From assembly GCA_963678255.2 (NCBI GenBank), contig CAXXTW010000001.1, forward strand, positions 1,364,001 through 1,428,000: a DNA stretch of 64,000 nucleotides. The letters are read 5' to 3'. Positions 18,068 through 28,398 of this stretch are shown in pieces. This DNA comes from G963678255 sp963678255 (GTDB taxonomy: Bacteria > Cloacimonadota > Cloacimonadia > Cloacimonadales > WRIO01). The position numbers and the translations under genes were made by a program. The notes below the pieces were generated by a model that saw only the letters and a program-made list of their open reading frames with translations, did no database searches and was not told the DNA's origin. Each line of letters begins with the position of its first letter. Within the stretch, counting starts at the first letter, position 1.

Positions 18068-20845
18068 ATGCTAAACAAATTCTTCTTCGATCTTGATTAT
18101 GACATCATTTCTCATCTTATCTCAGTTAAAATTCCCGAAAATACTCTGATTATCTTTAATGATGAAAATAGTAAAAAACTTGCATGGTCTTTGTTTCAGC
18201 CAGTATGGGATTTTTCTGATATAAAATTCGTTTCTCATGCAGAGTTTAAAAGACTTACTCAAAACATAAACCTCCCATTAATGGAAGATATCAAACGTTA
18301 TTTATTCTTTTATCTTTCCATGACTGAAGATATAAGAAAAAAATATGAATGTCATGATTACTTTGTTAGTGTCGAATTTCTAAACAACGTTTTTGATCTT
18401 ATGGAAGAATTACAGGAAAATCTAATTACTCCCAATAATCTGGTTTCTCTGATTAAAGATGAAAGCAATCTAAAAGACTGGCAAATTGACTATTGGAATG
18501 ATATCTTGAATTCTGTATCAAATTATGAAACCTGCATCAATAAAATGGGTTTTACAGATAAAATATTTCTTTCTGAACAAAATATAGATATTGAAATTCT
18601 ATATAATTATGATCACATCCTCTGGATTAATCCGATAAATATTAGTAAATTTGATCGGTTATTATTAGATAAACTCTCTGAAAATAAAACAGTGAACTTA
18701 TATTATAATCTCCCTGAAGAGCTCTTTGATAAAACTAATCATACACTTTTAAACCTCAAAATTCAGGATATTTTTAATGTTGATTCCTTAAAAGAAAAAT
18801 TAAGGGTTTTCCAAAGCAAGAATAGCTTTGGAATGATTCGACAGCTTGTTGAATGTTGTAGTACAAACGAACAACTAAAAACGATCATTGATATAGAGTC
18901 TGAAAAAGAATATCTCTTTCAAAGTCTAAATCAAGATTATTTTAAAATACTCAACTATCAACCAGTAACTCATACCCCTTTGTACAAATTCTTAAACAAC
19001 TTATATTCTCTTGTAAATGAATTAATATTTGATTATAAAAAACAAATGTTCTTGTTACCTCTCAAACCTCTTTTTCATTACCTTACTCATACAGAGTTTT
19101 ATTCTTTGATTAATATTTCAGATATTAATATCGATATCGCTGATTTAAATCTGTTTTTCTCCAAATTGGACAAAGAGTCCTTTTTATATGTTGATATGAA
19201 TGGTTTCTTCTTGAATCTGATAAAACCTGATGCTTATAATCAGGATATTTCTCAGGTTATAAAAGCTCTAATACGAATTATTAATAAACTTACCGAGATA
19301 AAAACAGTCTCTGAACTAATAGCTCTTCTAAATGATAATACCTATTTTAACCTTCAAAACATATTCTATTTAGAAGATGAATCTGAAAGCCAGATTCTTG
19401 ATGTTTGGTTGGAAAGTATTGCTAATCTAAAGAGTCTGGATGAACTTGAGGTTTTCACTCAAGCTAATATTCTTTTTAACCCCGATAAACCTGTTGGTAT
19501 TTATTTGCTCTCCTTCATTGTTGAATTTGTGCGTGGCAGAAAAATAAAAGTAAATTCAAAAGCTCTTATTGATATAATTAATCTTGAAGATTCTCTGAAT
19601 CTGCAATATCAGCAAATCGCTCTTCTCAATTTTATTGAAGGGAAAATACCTGCTCCTAAACAAATACCCTTCCTTTTTACAGATCAGCAAAGGAAAAGTA
19701 TCGGATTATCTTCTCATATTGAAAAAAGATCTTATGTAAAATATCTCTTCTTTAAACAACTATGCCAGGCTGAAAAGGCTTATATCTTTACAATTAGTAA
19801 TTCTGATGAGAATGTTCAAAGAAGTTCATTTCTTGAAGAAATTATTCTGTTGGTAAAACCTCTGATTATTCAGCTTGAAGATACTGGGTACTTAAGCTTT
19901 TATCAGAATAGATATCTAACAAATTATAGAATAATCCCTGATCAAACTCTGAAATTGAATCCTGTTTTTTTTAACATCCCCTTTAAGGATATCATCGATA
20001 AGGTGCATCAACCTCTTAAAATTTCTTACTATTCTTGGAATATGTTAAGTAAAAACCCCTATTTATGGTTTATTCACCTTTATACTAATCTGGAAAACCT
20101 GCCTTTAATGCAAGAATTATCTTTAGACCCAAAAAGATTGGGTATCTTTATTCATGAAATAATCGGTGATTATATTAATAGCTTTGGGATTTCTCAACCT
20201 GTAGAGAAAGATGAGTTTATTAAAATAATTAAGAACAAAATAAAATGCAATTTAACAGATTATAAAGCGTGGTATTTAAAGTTTCCTCAAAACTATGATG
20301 GGCTATATTTTATTGAATTCCTTCAAGACCAACTTATAGAAAATTTATACCAACTCCTAAGTTCTGATATATTTTTGCCTTCTAAAAGTCTAGGTTCTCA
20401 GTCTTATACAGAAAAAGATTTTAAAGTCGATTTTTGTCTGAATGTAAATGAAAACAGTTTCAATGCAAGGGTTACAGGACGTTTTGATCTTCTTATAAAA
20501 GAGGGTAACAATATTAGAATCATTGATTTTAAAACTGGTATGGGGAATAACCAACAATTAAAATTTTACCAGATGCTTTATAATTTTTCTAATGTTTCTG
20601 ATAATGGTTATCAGCTTTACGCTTGCCTAATAAACATAATAAACATGAAAAAAACTGATTTGAAAACTAGATTTATTGATTCTGAAAATGATCTTGATGA
20701 AGATCAAAAACTGTTGCATTTAATTCAAAATATTCTCGAAGATACTATTTTAAATGGATGCTATGCTACAAATAAGAATCTTATTGATCCTTTGGATCTT
20801 GATATAGTCAGACTTGATGCTTTAAGAAAAAAGGAAGATAGATGA
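18068..20845 (+). CDS. AddB-like PD-(D/E)XK nuclease subunit
   Basis: A 925-residue protein with the layout of AddB, the second subunit of the helicase-nuclease that processes broken DNA ends for recombination. The N-terminal two thirds look like a degenerate helicase fold with no intact Walker A. The C-terminal nuclease shows FIHEI (about 694), GRFDLLI (about 803) and IIDFKTG (about 818), the PD-(D/E)XK active-site motifs, then a Q...Y helix. Classical AddB has four Cys that bind an iron-sulphur cluster near the nuclease; no CxxC pattern is visible here. The stop overlaps the start of the next gene by 4 bases (ATGA), which fits translation of two subunits of one complex. Confidence 0.78.
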   Translation: MLNKFFFDLDYDIISHLISVKIPENTLIIFNDENSKKLAWSLFQPVWDFSDIKFVSHAEFKRLTQNINLPLMEDIKRYLFFYLSMTEDIRKKYECHDYFVSVEFLNNVFDLMEELQENLITPNNLVSLIKDESNLKDWQIDYWNDILNSVSNYETCINKMGFTDKIFLSEQNIDIEILYNYDHILWINPINISKFDRLLLDKLSENKTVNLYYNLPEELFDKTNHTLLNLKIQDIFNVDSLKEKLRVFQSKNSFGMIRQLVECCSTNEQLKTIIDIESEKEYLFQSLNQDYFKILNYQPVTHTPLYKFLNNLYSLVNELIFDYKKQMFLLPLKPLFHYLTHTEFYSLINISDINIDIADLNLFFSKLDKESFLYVDMNGFFLNLIKPDAYNQDISQVIKALIRIINKLTEIKTVSELIALLNDNTYFNLQNIFYLEDESESQILDVWLESIANLKSLDELEVFTQANILFNPDKPVGIYLLSFIVEFVRGRKIKVNSKALIDIINLEDSLNLQYQQIALLNFIEGKIPAPKQIPFLFTDQQRKSIGLSSHIEKRSYVKYLFFKQLCQAEKAYIFTISNSDENVQRSSFLEEIILLVKPLIIQLEDTGYLSFYQNRYLTNYRIIPDQTLKLNPVFFNIPFKDIIDKVHQPLKISYYSWNMLSKNPYLWFIHLYTNLENLPLMQELSLDPKRLGIFIHEIIGDYINSFGISQPVEKDEFIKIIKNKIKCNLTDYKAWYLKFPQNYDGLYFIEFLQDQLIENLYQLLSSDIFLPSKSLGSQSYTEKDFKVDFCLNVNENSFNARVTGRFDLLIKEGNNIRIIDFKTGMGNNQQLKFYQMLYNFSNVSDNGYQLYACLINIINMKKTDLKTRFIDSENDLDEDQKLLHLIQNILEDTILNGCYATNKNLIDPLDLDIVRLDALRKKEDR

Positions 20846-23800
20846 CTAATAATTTGATTAAAAAAGTAATTAATGCCAGTGCTGGGACAGGTAAAACTTA
20901 TCGTTTATCTTTAGAATATCTTAGCATTATTCTGAAACATAAAAGTGATGCCGAATTTTCTTTTAAACATATTTATGTTATCACTTTCACTCGTAAAGCA
21001 ACTGCTGAAATCAGAGAAGCTGTTTTCCAAAGAATTGAAGATATTGTTGATAAGAAAGATCAAAATACTATCCTTGAACTGCAGAAAATCACTGGGAATC
21101 ATTTGATTGAAGTAGATTTTATCCATCTGAAAGAAATATATCAACTAATGCTGATTAATAAAGAAGACATTCAAATCACAACGATTGACAGTTTTATTAA
21201 TACCATTTTTAAATGTATGATTGCACCTGTTTTAAGAATTAGTAATTATAATATTGATGAAAATGCTAATTATTATCTGTTCCCCCAATTATTCGAAACT
21301 CTTTTAAAAAGCAAACAAAAGGAATTGTTCAGATCCTTCTTTAATAGACAAAATGCTAGGAACTTTGAAGATATTCGATCTCTATTTCATAAACTGATTC
21401 AGAATCGTTGGCTTTTATATTTTATTAAACAGGATGATCATAGTCTGATGAGTCGAATATCTGCTCAGAATGAAACTGCGTTGGCGGAGGAGTATGATTG
21501 TCTTATTAAAAGCTCGGTCGATCTTTACACTCAATATTTGAGCCTCGTAGGTGATCTTTTTGAACAGAAAAAGGGTGCTGATCAATCTTGTAATGATTGG
21601 CTCTCCTCTGATATCAAAAGTATTCTGAATATTACTGATCCTATCTTGTTTAATGACTTTTCACAAAAATTAATATCTACTATTAAAAATGGTATTATTT
21701 TTAATAATTACCATCTTTTTGAAAAAATTGTTAAGAATAATAAATTTTGGAATGGAACAAAAACTCGTTCAATTAGCGACGAACTAAAAGAATTTGAAAA
21801 TCATTTAGCTGGAATACTTCTTCATATGTTCTTAAATAAATTTTTAAGTCAAGAGTTTAAAGAATTAATGACAGTATGGGAAATCATTCTGCAACATTAT
21901 GATCAGTTAAAATTTAAAGAAAAGATTTTTACCTTTGATGATATTCTTTGGTTTACCTTTGAAAACCTATATAAAGAAGAGTTTGGTCTTATTGATTGGG
22001 AAAACCAGATAGTCACTAATGAATTCTTTGAATTTTTGAGTAATCAGATTCAATATCTTCTTATTGATGAATTTCAAGACACAGGCATCATGCAGTTAAA
22101 TATCTTTAAACCTCTTATAAAAGAAATTATTAGTGGGTATGGTTCTTTTCAGCAAAAAGGGATCATTATTGTTGGTGATGAAAAACAATCTGTCTATGAA
22201 TGGCGTGGGGGAGATCGAAATCTGCTTCTTCAAATGCCTAAACTAATCGGGATACCCAATCATGAAAATCTTTCTGTTTGCTTTAGAAGCAATAAACAAA
22301 TTATTGATTTAGTTAATAACCTTTTTAATCCCGATAACTTTCTGCATCTAGCAGATGATACTTTTAAATGGCAATATGACATAGGTATAACAGCTCATCA
22401 TCTGGATAGTGACGGGTTATTATTGGCAATGGCTTATCCTTATTCACGAAATTCTTCTCAAAAAAACAACTCTGATTCCTTAGAAGATAGTGAAGAGTCT
22501 GATGAACTAGAACAGACCGACATTAAAGCAATATCTAAAATTAATTCTTATAGAGAATTTGTGGAAAAGATGGTCTGTCCTTATCTCCCTAAAAACAATT
22601 TGGATAAGATTGCGATTGTTGCCAGAACTAATAAAGACCTAAAATCTATTGAAGATATTCTCCAAGAAAAGAACATTCCTTGCGTAAGAGAGTCCTCTCA
22701 ATCTCTATTTGATCATCCTTTTATAAAATCTGTCATTCATTTGTTAAGGTTTATTACTCTCAATGATTGGATGAGCTTTTTATCTTTTCTTCGCTCTGAT
22801 ATTATGCTCATTCATGGAAAAGAATTCAGAGATATTGTTTTACTTATTGGAAACTTTCAAAAAAATTTAATATCTTGTCAGGATCTTCTCCTCGAATTAA
22901 ATAGTTATCCTGAAATTGAGAAGATTATTACACTAAAGGATAAACTTAATCCAAAGTCTGTTTCAGATGAAAATCAGGATTCTCTTTATAATTATAATCT
23001 AATGGCAGATCTAATTCTGTTTTTAACACATCAATTTAATATGTTTGATGTGTTTGCCAATGAAAATGAAATTAAAAATTTCCATATCTTCCTGGAAAAA
23101 GTATATGAATTTGATAAAAGCCCTGCTCCCTATACACATTCTCTTGATGGATTCATTCTCTATATGAATGAATTGGAAAAAATGGAAACCTATAAGCAAA
23201 GTGGTATCAAAATTGATAATGCCATTGATTTATTGACCATTCATAAATCCAAAGGATTGAGTTATCAAACAACCTTTGTATATTATGACATTACTCAGCA
23301 TAATATGTCTGATAAATCCCTTCTCTTTTCTAGTTTTCCTGATGATTCTACTACTTCTCTAAAATCCTATTTTGTTACTTTAAATTATGCGTCCACTCTA
23401 TTAAACCTTATGCCCGGCCTAAAGTCAGATATCAGGAAAAAAGGGTATTTAGAAGAATTGAACAATCTCTATGTCGCTCTTACTAGAGCGGAAAAAAACC
23501 TTGGGATATTCTTTGCCTGTTGTTTAAATAAAAATCAATCTGCTCCTGAATCAGATACACCAGGTAAAACATTGTGGAATATACTTTTTAAAGACAATTT
23601 TACTATTTCTTCTGGTTCTTTTAATAAAACTAACACTTCTATAGAAAAAGAGTCAATTAATTCTGCTTTTAATGCTTTTCAATACTTCAAACCACTCTCT
23701 GATATTGATGTGACTTATAAAAAAACAGCCTCTAAAGAATTTGTTCAAAATAAATATGATCTCTTTTTGAACAAAAAAGCAGGATTAAAAGGTTCTGTGA

Positions 23801-24204
23801 TTCACGAATACTTGTCATTTATATACTACAATCTGGAGCTTGAACATGAAAGGGCACTAAATCAGACTTTAAATAAATTCGGTAATCTAATGAATTATGA
23901 AGAAATTAGCGATTTGTGCCTGATTGCAAAAAACTTTACTAAAGATAATAATGAAATATATAGTAAAAAATGGGATAAAATCTTCAATGAATTTGAACTG
24001 AATGATGATGGGAAAGTTTATCGAATTGATCGTTTGATGATTGATTCAGCTAACGCAATTATCTTGATTGTTGATTATAAAACTGGTACTTTTAAGGAGG
24101 ATCAGCTAGAAAAATATGCTTCTATTATTATGAAAATTCCAGCTTTTAGTTCACAGAAATATGTGCTAAAAACTCAATACATTAGCTTAGATCTCAATAA
24201 TTAA
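20842..24204 (+). CDS. AddA/RecB-like UvrD-family helicase-nuclease
   Basis: A 1120-residue superfamily 1A helicase with all key motifs: NASAGTGKT (Walker A, about 11-19), ITFTRKATAEI (motif Ia), TTIDSFI, LLIDEFQDT (motif II, about 406-413), IIVGDEKQSVYEWRGGD (motif III), TIHKSKGL (motif V, about 797) and LYVALTRAEKN (motif VI, about 877). The C-terminus adds a RecB-type nuclease with GSVIHEYL, DRLMID and LIVDYKTG (about 1073). With the overlapping AddB-like gene it should form an end-resection enzyme. The start overlaps the upstream stop by 4 bases. There is no terminator before the convergent kinase gene 35 bases downstream. Confidence 0.88.
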   Translation: MTNNLIKKVINASAGTGKTYRLSLEYLSIILKHKSDAEFSFKHIYVITFTRKATAEIREAVFQRIEDIVDKKDQNTILELQKITGNHLIEVDFIHLKEIYQLMLINKEDIQITTIDSFINTIFKCMIAPVLRISNYNIDENANYYLFPQLFETLLKSKQKELFRSFFNRQNARNFEDIRSLFHKLIQNRWLLYFIKQDDHSLMSRISAQNETALAEEYDCLIKSSVDLYTQYLSLVGDLFEQKKGADQSCNDWLSSDIKSILNITDPILFNDFSQKLISTIKNGIIFNNYHLFEKIVKNNKFWNGTKTRSISDELKEFENHLAGILLHMFLNKFLSQEFKELMTVWEIILQHYDQLKFKEKIFTFDDILWFTFENLYKEEFGLIDWENQIVTNEFFEFLSNQIQYLLIDEFQDTGIMQLNIFKPLIKEIISGYGSFQQKGIIIVGDEKQSVYEWRGGDRNLLLQMPKLIGIPNHENLSVCFRSNKQIIDLVNNLFNPDNFLHLADDTFKWQYDIGITAHHLDSDGLLLAMAYPYSRNSSQKNNSDSLEDSEESDELEQTDIKAISKINSYREFVEKMVCPYLPKNNLDKIAIVARTNKDLKSIEDILQEKNIPCVRESSQSLFDHPFIKSVIHLLRFITLNDWMSFLSFLRSDIMLIHGKEFRDIVLLIGNFQKNLISCQDLLLELNSYPEIEKIITLKDKLNPKSVSDENQDSLYNYNLMADLILFLTHQFNMFDVFANENEIKNFHIFLEKVYEFDKSPAPYTHSLDGFILYMNELEKMETYKQSGIKIDNAIDLLTIHKSKGLSYQTTFVYYDITQHNMSDKSLLFSSFPDDSTTSLKSYFVTLNYASTLLNLMPGLKSDIRKKGYLEELNNLYVALTRAEKNLGIFFACCLNKNQSAPESDTPGKTLWNILFKDNFTISSGSFNKTNTSIEKESINSAFNAFQYFKPLSDIDVTYKKTASKEFVQNKYDLFLNKKAGLKGSVIHEYLSFIYYNLELEHERALNQTLNKFGNLMNYEEISDLCLIAKNFTKDNNEIYSKKWDKIFNEFELNDDGKVYRIDRLMIDSANAIILIVDYKTGTFKEDQLEKYASIIMKIPAFSSQKYVLKTQYISLDLNN

Positions 24205-24239
24205 TACGTTCCAATTCTCAAACTAGAATAATATGATGA

Positions 24240-26321
24240 TTAATCATTTGCAAATTGATACGGGTTTAATATTTGTTTTATCTGACGGGAGATACCAGCT
24301 ACTGTAAAGGGTTTTAAAATAAAAGGGCTATCTGGGAATAATCCATTATTATCAATTATTGTATTATCTGTGTATCCTGACATAAATAAAACTTTAAGTT
24401 CTGGATATGTTTCTCTTAAATTATGGAGTAATTCTTTGCCATTCATTCCTGGCATGACTACATCTGTTAATAATAAATCTGGTTTTTTCCCATGTATTTT
24501 TATTGCTTGAATTGCTTCTTCTCCATTGGAAACTGCAATCACTTCATAACCCATATTTTTTATCATTTTTTCTATTAGATTTCGAAGAGCTATCTCATCC
24601 TCAGCAATTAATATTAACTCCCCATTTCCCATCAAATCGTTTTCTTCAAGCAAAACCTTTTTATAGTTAGGTTTTTCTGTTGTAGTTGGTAAGTAAATAT
24701 AAAATGTCGTACCTTTATCAATTTCACTATTTACGATTATTCCTCCTCCAGCCTGTTTTACAATACCATAGACAGTTGATAAACCCAGTCCTGTCCCTTT
24801 TCCAATTTCCTTCGTCGTAAAAAATGGTTCAAACAGCTTATCCATTGTATCTTTTGTCATTCCTGTGCCAGTATCAGATATGCTTAATATTATATAATCT
24901 CCACAATTAATATTGAGTTTTTCTGCTTCGTTGATTTCATTGATGGTAATATTAGAGGTTTCTATCTTAATTAACCCTCCCGTTGGCATCGCATCTCTGG
25001 AATTGATAACTAAATTCATGATCACTTGTTGAATTTGCCCTTGATCAGCTTTTATCTTACTTAAATCAGTACATAAATTTGTTGATATTGAAAAATTTTC
25101 TCCAATTAAGCGTCCGAGCATATTCTCTAAATCTTTGACTAAAACATTTAAATCCAGTATTTTGGGCTGTGCAATATGTTTACGACTAAAAATTAACAAT
25201 TGACGGGTTAAATCTGATGCTCTTTTACTAGCATTACTGATTTCTTCTAATTCTTTAAAATAAGCAAAGTCGAGAGATACAGATTGCTTTAAGATTTCAC
25301 AGTAACCTATAATGACTGTTAAGATGTTGTTAAAATCATGTGCAACACCACCTGCTAATAAACCTAAGGATTCTAATTTCTGCGATTGCAAAAATTGTTG
25401 CCTTGTTCTTTCCTGTTCCATCTCTTCTACTTTTCTATTGGTACAATCTTCAAAATACCCCTGTATTTTTACAATGAAACCATTTTCATAAACCGGTTGA
25501 CCTGCTGTTCTTATAAAAAGATCTTTTCCCTTTACCGTTGTCAATTGTGTTTCCATTTCATATAAAATGCCTGATTCTACACATAATTGAAAAGCTTCTG
25601 AAAGCCTTTTTCTGTCAGTTTCATTGAAACAATTCAAGCTTTGTTCAACTAATTCTTTATTAGTTGATATTTCTATGTCATGATCAATTTCAAAAATTGA
25701 ATAAACTTGATCTGTCCAATACATTTCCTGTTTTATGATATCCCATTCCCATCCAGCTATTTTACTGAGTCTTTGAGTCGCATTGAGTAAAGTCTGACTT
25801 CGGCGAAGGGCTTCTTCTACTATTTCTCTTGTGGTTAATTCTTTTTCTATTTCCAGCATCTTCTGCTCTAATTTTCTTACTAATCTCTCATTATATAATT
25901 TTAGAATTTCTTCTTCATCTTTCTTTAAATAAACAGCTTCTATTTTTTTTTGGTTAATCTCTGCGATAACGTCTTTTACTATATTTAGAAAAATATCAGG
26001 CTCACAAGGCTTCACAACAAATCTATTTGCCCCAATTTCAAGTGCGAAATCTTCGTCTTTCGGTCCTGTGTATGTGGCAGTATAAATTATAAATGGTATG
26101 TGTTGTACATCACTACTTTTCCTTACTTCCATGCATAAAGTAAAACCATCCATTATGGGCATTAATATATCACTAATGATTAAATCAAAATGATCAGTAT
26201 GCAGTTTTTTCAAAGCTTCTTCGCCATTCATAGCCCCTTCCACTTTATAGCCATTGCCAGTTAAAAGTGTGGAAAGCATATATAAATTTATTTCTATATC
26301 ATCTACGATTAGGATCTTCAT
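24240..26321 (-). CDS. Receiver-PAS-histidine kinase-receiver hybrid protein
   Basis: From ATG at 26321 the product is 693 residues. A GGAG lies upstream and the ATG falls one base after the stop of the preceding gene; a longer frame would overlap that gene. Order: N-terminal receiver (MKILIVDDIEINLYML, Asp in LIISDILMPIMDG), coiled linker, PAS (about 185-305; GWEWDIIKQEMYW), HisKA (GGVAHDFNNILTVIIGY), HATPase (DTGTGM, GTGLGLSTVYG) and C-terminal receiver (LLLTDVVMPGMNG). There is no membrane segment. It is the last gene of a three-gene phosphorelay operon and could take phosphate from the receptor kinase through the single receiver. No DNA-binding domain is present. Confidence 0.9.
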   Translation of the reverse strand: MKILIVDDIEINLYMLSTLLTGNGYKVEGAMNGEEALKKLHTDHFDLIISDILMPIMDGFTLCMEVRKSSDVQHIPFIIYTATYTGPKDEDFALEIGANRFVVKPCEPDIFLNIVKDVIAEINQKKIEAVYLKKDEEEILKLYNERLVRKLEQKMLEIEKELTTREIVEEALRRSQTLLNATQRLSKIAGWEWDIIKQEMYWTDQVYSIFEIDHDIEISTNKELVEQSLNCFNETDRKRLSEAFQLCVESGILYEMETQLTTVKGKDLFIRTAGQPVYENGFIVKIQGYFEDCTNRKVEEMEQERTRQQFLQSQKLESLGLLAGGVAHDFNNILTVIIGYCEILKQSVSLDFAYFKELEEISNASKRASDLTRQLLIFSRKHIAQPKILDLNVLVKDLENMLGRLIGENFSISTNLCTDLSKIKADQGQIQQVIMNLVINSRDAMPTGGLIKIETSNITINEINEAEKLNINCGDYIILSISDTGTGMTKDTMDKLFEPFFTTKEIGKGTGLGLSTVYGIVKQAGGGIIVNSEIDKGTTFYIYLPTTTEKPNYKKVLLEENDLMGNGELILIAEDEIALRNLIEKMIKNMGYEVIAVSNGEEAIQAIKIHGKKPDLLLTDVVMPGMNGKELLHNLRETYPELKVLFMSGYTDNTIIDNNGLFPDSPFILKPFTVAGISRQIKQILNPYQFAND

Positions 26322-26322
26322 T

Positions 26323-26703
26323 TTATTTCTCCTCTGAAGTGGGTAAATATTGTAAGATTTCTGAAACAAAGGTGTCTGGATTAATAGGTTTTTCAATATA
26401 GCCAGTAGCGCCTGAAGCTAAAGCCCGTTCTTTATCTCCAACCATAGCATAAGAAGTGACAGCAATAATTGGGATTTTTTCGATTTCTTCATATTTGCGT
26501 AACTCTTTTGCAATGGTATAACCATCCATTTCTGGTAATTGTAAATCTAACAAAATCCCTTTGGGATTCAGTTTTAATGCCATATGTATTCCATCTTTTC
26601 CATTATCTGCTCCATAAATTTCAAAACCATTCTTTTCAAGTAAAAACCGCATTAGATAATAGTTTTCCGGATTATCTTCAATGATTAATAAAGTTTCTTT
26701 CAT
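26323..26703 (-). CDS. Single-domain response regulator (CheY-like receiver)
   Basis: A 126-residue stand-alone receiver. It has the acidic pair in LLIIEDNPENY, the phosphorylated Asp in ILLDLQLPEMDG, the Thr in IIAVTSYAM and the Lys in YIEKPINP. No output domain is attached, so it works by protein contact, probably shuttling phosphate between the kinases encoded on either side. Its ATG directly follows the stop of the upstream kinase (TAAATG), so the two are translationally coupled. Confidence 0.92.
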   Translation of the reverse strand: MKETLLIIEDNPENYYLMRFLLEKNGFEIYGADNGKDGIHMALKLNPKGILLDLQLPEMDGYTIAKELRKYEEIEKIPIIAVTSYAMVGDKERALASGATGYIEKPINPDTFVSEILQYLPTSEEK

Positions 26704-28398
26704 TTATGACTCCTTCATATATGGGAAAATAATTGTAAATGTACTGCCCTCTCCGACTCTACTCTCAACTCGGATCTCTCCATTCATCATTTCTATTATT
26801 TTTTTACAGATAGATAAACCTAAACCTGTGCCTTCATATTTCCTTGATAAACCCGTATCAATCTGACTGAAAGGTAAGAATAATTTATTCATTTCTTCTG
26901 ATTTCATTCCAATCCCACTATCTTTCACTGAAATAATGCAATGTGATTCTTCAAAGTAACAAGACAAAACTATTTGTCCATGCTCAGTGAATTTTGCAGC
27001 ATTACTCAATAAGTTTAAGAGGATTTGCTCTATTCGACGCACATCTCCATAAACGGTTTGAACACTCTCTGATATTTCAGTTATTAATTTAATACCTTTT
27101 TTGTCCGTTGTGGGTGAGATAATTTTTACAGTTTTCTTAATGGAAGGAACAATATCAAATTCTTTACAATCAAGCTCCAGTTGGTTAGCTTCTATCTTAG
27201 ATATATCTAAGATATCATTTATTAAGGTTAATAGATGCCGTGCGCTTTTCTGAACCATGGATAATTGCTTACACTGTTCTTCATTTAATTGCCCTGCTAA
27301 TCCCTGAAGAAGAATCCCTGTAAAACCAATGATAGAATTCAAAGGTGTTCTTAATTCATGGGACATGGTTGCTAAAAAGGCTGATTTAATCTGATCTGCT
27401 TGCTGTGCTTGTTCCATAGCTGTTGCTAATTCCAAGGTGCGTTCAATAACTTTATTCTCCATTTCTGAGTAACTGTTTTGTAACTCCTGTGTCCTTAGTC
27501 TGACTTGTCTTTTTAGTATAAAACTCGTGATAATTGAATAGAATAAAGTTAAGCTGGTTATAAGTGTAACAATCTTAATCCATAAAGGGATATCAAAATT
27601 GACTTCTTCTGATGTCCATCGCTTTATGGATGAATAATAAACAGAGTGAGGTGTTTCTTTTAATTGCAATAAATCTTTATCAATGATATCTAAGATGTCT
27701 TGATTGAAACCCTTCTTAGTTGCAAAGAAAAGAGTTGAGGGATTAAATACGACTCCTGTATCGGACAATCCAAGTTTTCTGCCATGCATAGTACCATAAA
27801 TATTATTGGTGATGGCTGCATCAGCCTGTCCTTGTTTCACTGCTTCAAAAACCTCTTCAAAACTTGGAAGAGATATGAGCGTGATTTTTATATCAAATCC
27901 CTGAACAAAACCAGAAAATGCTTTCTCTTGAACGGATCCTTTCAAAACAGCAATTGTTTTATTGTCTAAATCTAAGATAGATTGAATTTTTCTTCCTTTA
28001 CGAGAAAATACTTGAGACCATGAGGACAGGACGGATACTTTATGAAAGGAATAGATTCGCTCACGTTCAGAAGAATAGGCAACATCTGGCATTAAATCAA
28101 TTTCATTCTTTTCCAGACGGTGTAACCCCTGTTCCCAGGTTCCTGTAATATATTGAAGTTTCCAATCTTCTTTTTTTGCTATTTCTTCAATTATATCAAT
28201 GAATATGCCTGAAGGCTCACCTTTCTCAGAAACAAATACTTTGGGCATATTATTATAAACACCAACTTTAATAACTCTTGATTCAGATAATAAGGGATTT
28301 GTCCATAAGATAAGACAGATAAACAAAATAATGGTTCGTGCAGTTTTAAAAAAAACTGATTGAATTGTCATATGACAATGAATGGCTTCTTTTATCAT
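26704..28398 (-). CDS. Sensor histidine kinase with periplasmic solute-binding domain
   Basis: A 564-residue receptor kinase. An N-terminal membrane/signal segment (about 15-34) is followed by a bacterial solute-binding protein family 3 domain (about 40-265; IKVGVYNNMPKVFVSEKGEP, DLMPDVAYSSER, GQADAAITNN), usually a binder of amino acids or similar small ligands. A second membrane segment (about 275-298) leads to a coiled coil, HisKA (FLATMSHELRTPLNSIIGF) and HATPase (NLLSNAAKFTEHG, DSGIGM, GTGLGLSICKK). It is a classical kinase without a receiver; the receiver is the next gene. The start is supported by AAGGAAGG just upstream. It is the first gene of the operon ending at 24240. Confidence 0.9.
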   Translation of the reverse strand: MIKEAIHCHMTIQSVFFKTARTIILFICLILWTNPLLSESRVIKVGVYNNMPKVFVSEKGEPSGIFIDIIEEIAKKEDWKLQYITGTWEQGLHRLEKNEIDLMPDVAYSSERERIYSFHKVSVLSSWSQVFSRKGRKIQSILDLDNKTIAVLKGSVQEKAFSGFVQGFDIKITLISLPSFEEVFEAVKQGQADAAITNNIYGTMHGRKLGLSDTGVVFNPSTLFFATKKGFNQDILDIIDKDLLQLKETPHSVYYSSIKRWTSEEVNFDIPLWIKIVTLITSLTLFYSIITSFILKRQVRLRTQELQNSYSEMENKVIERTLELATAMEQAQQADQIKSAFLATMSHELRTPLNSIIGFTGILLQGLAGQLNEEQCKQLSMVQKSARHLLTLINDILDISKIEANQLELDCKEFDIVPSIKKTVKIISPTTDKKGIKLITEISESVQTVYGDVRRIEQILLNLLSNAAKFTEHGQIVLSCYFEESHCIISVKDSGIGMKSEEMNKLFLPFSQIDTGLSRKYEGTGLGLSICKKIIEMMNGEIRVESRVGEGSTFTIIFPYMKES

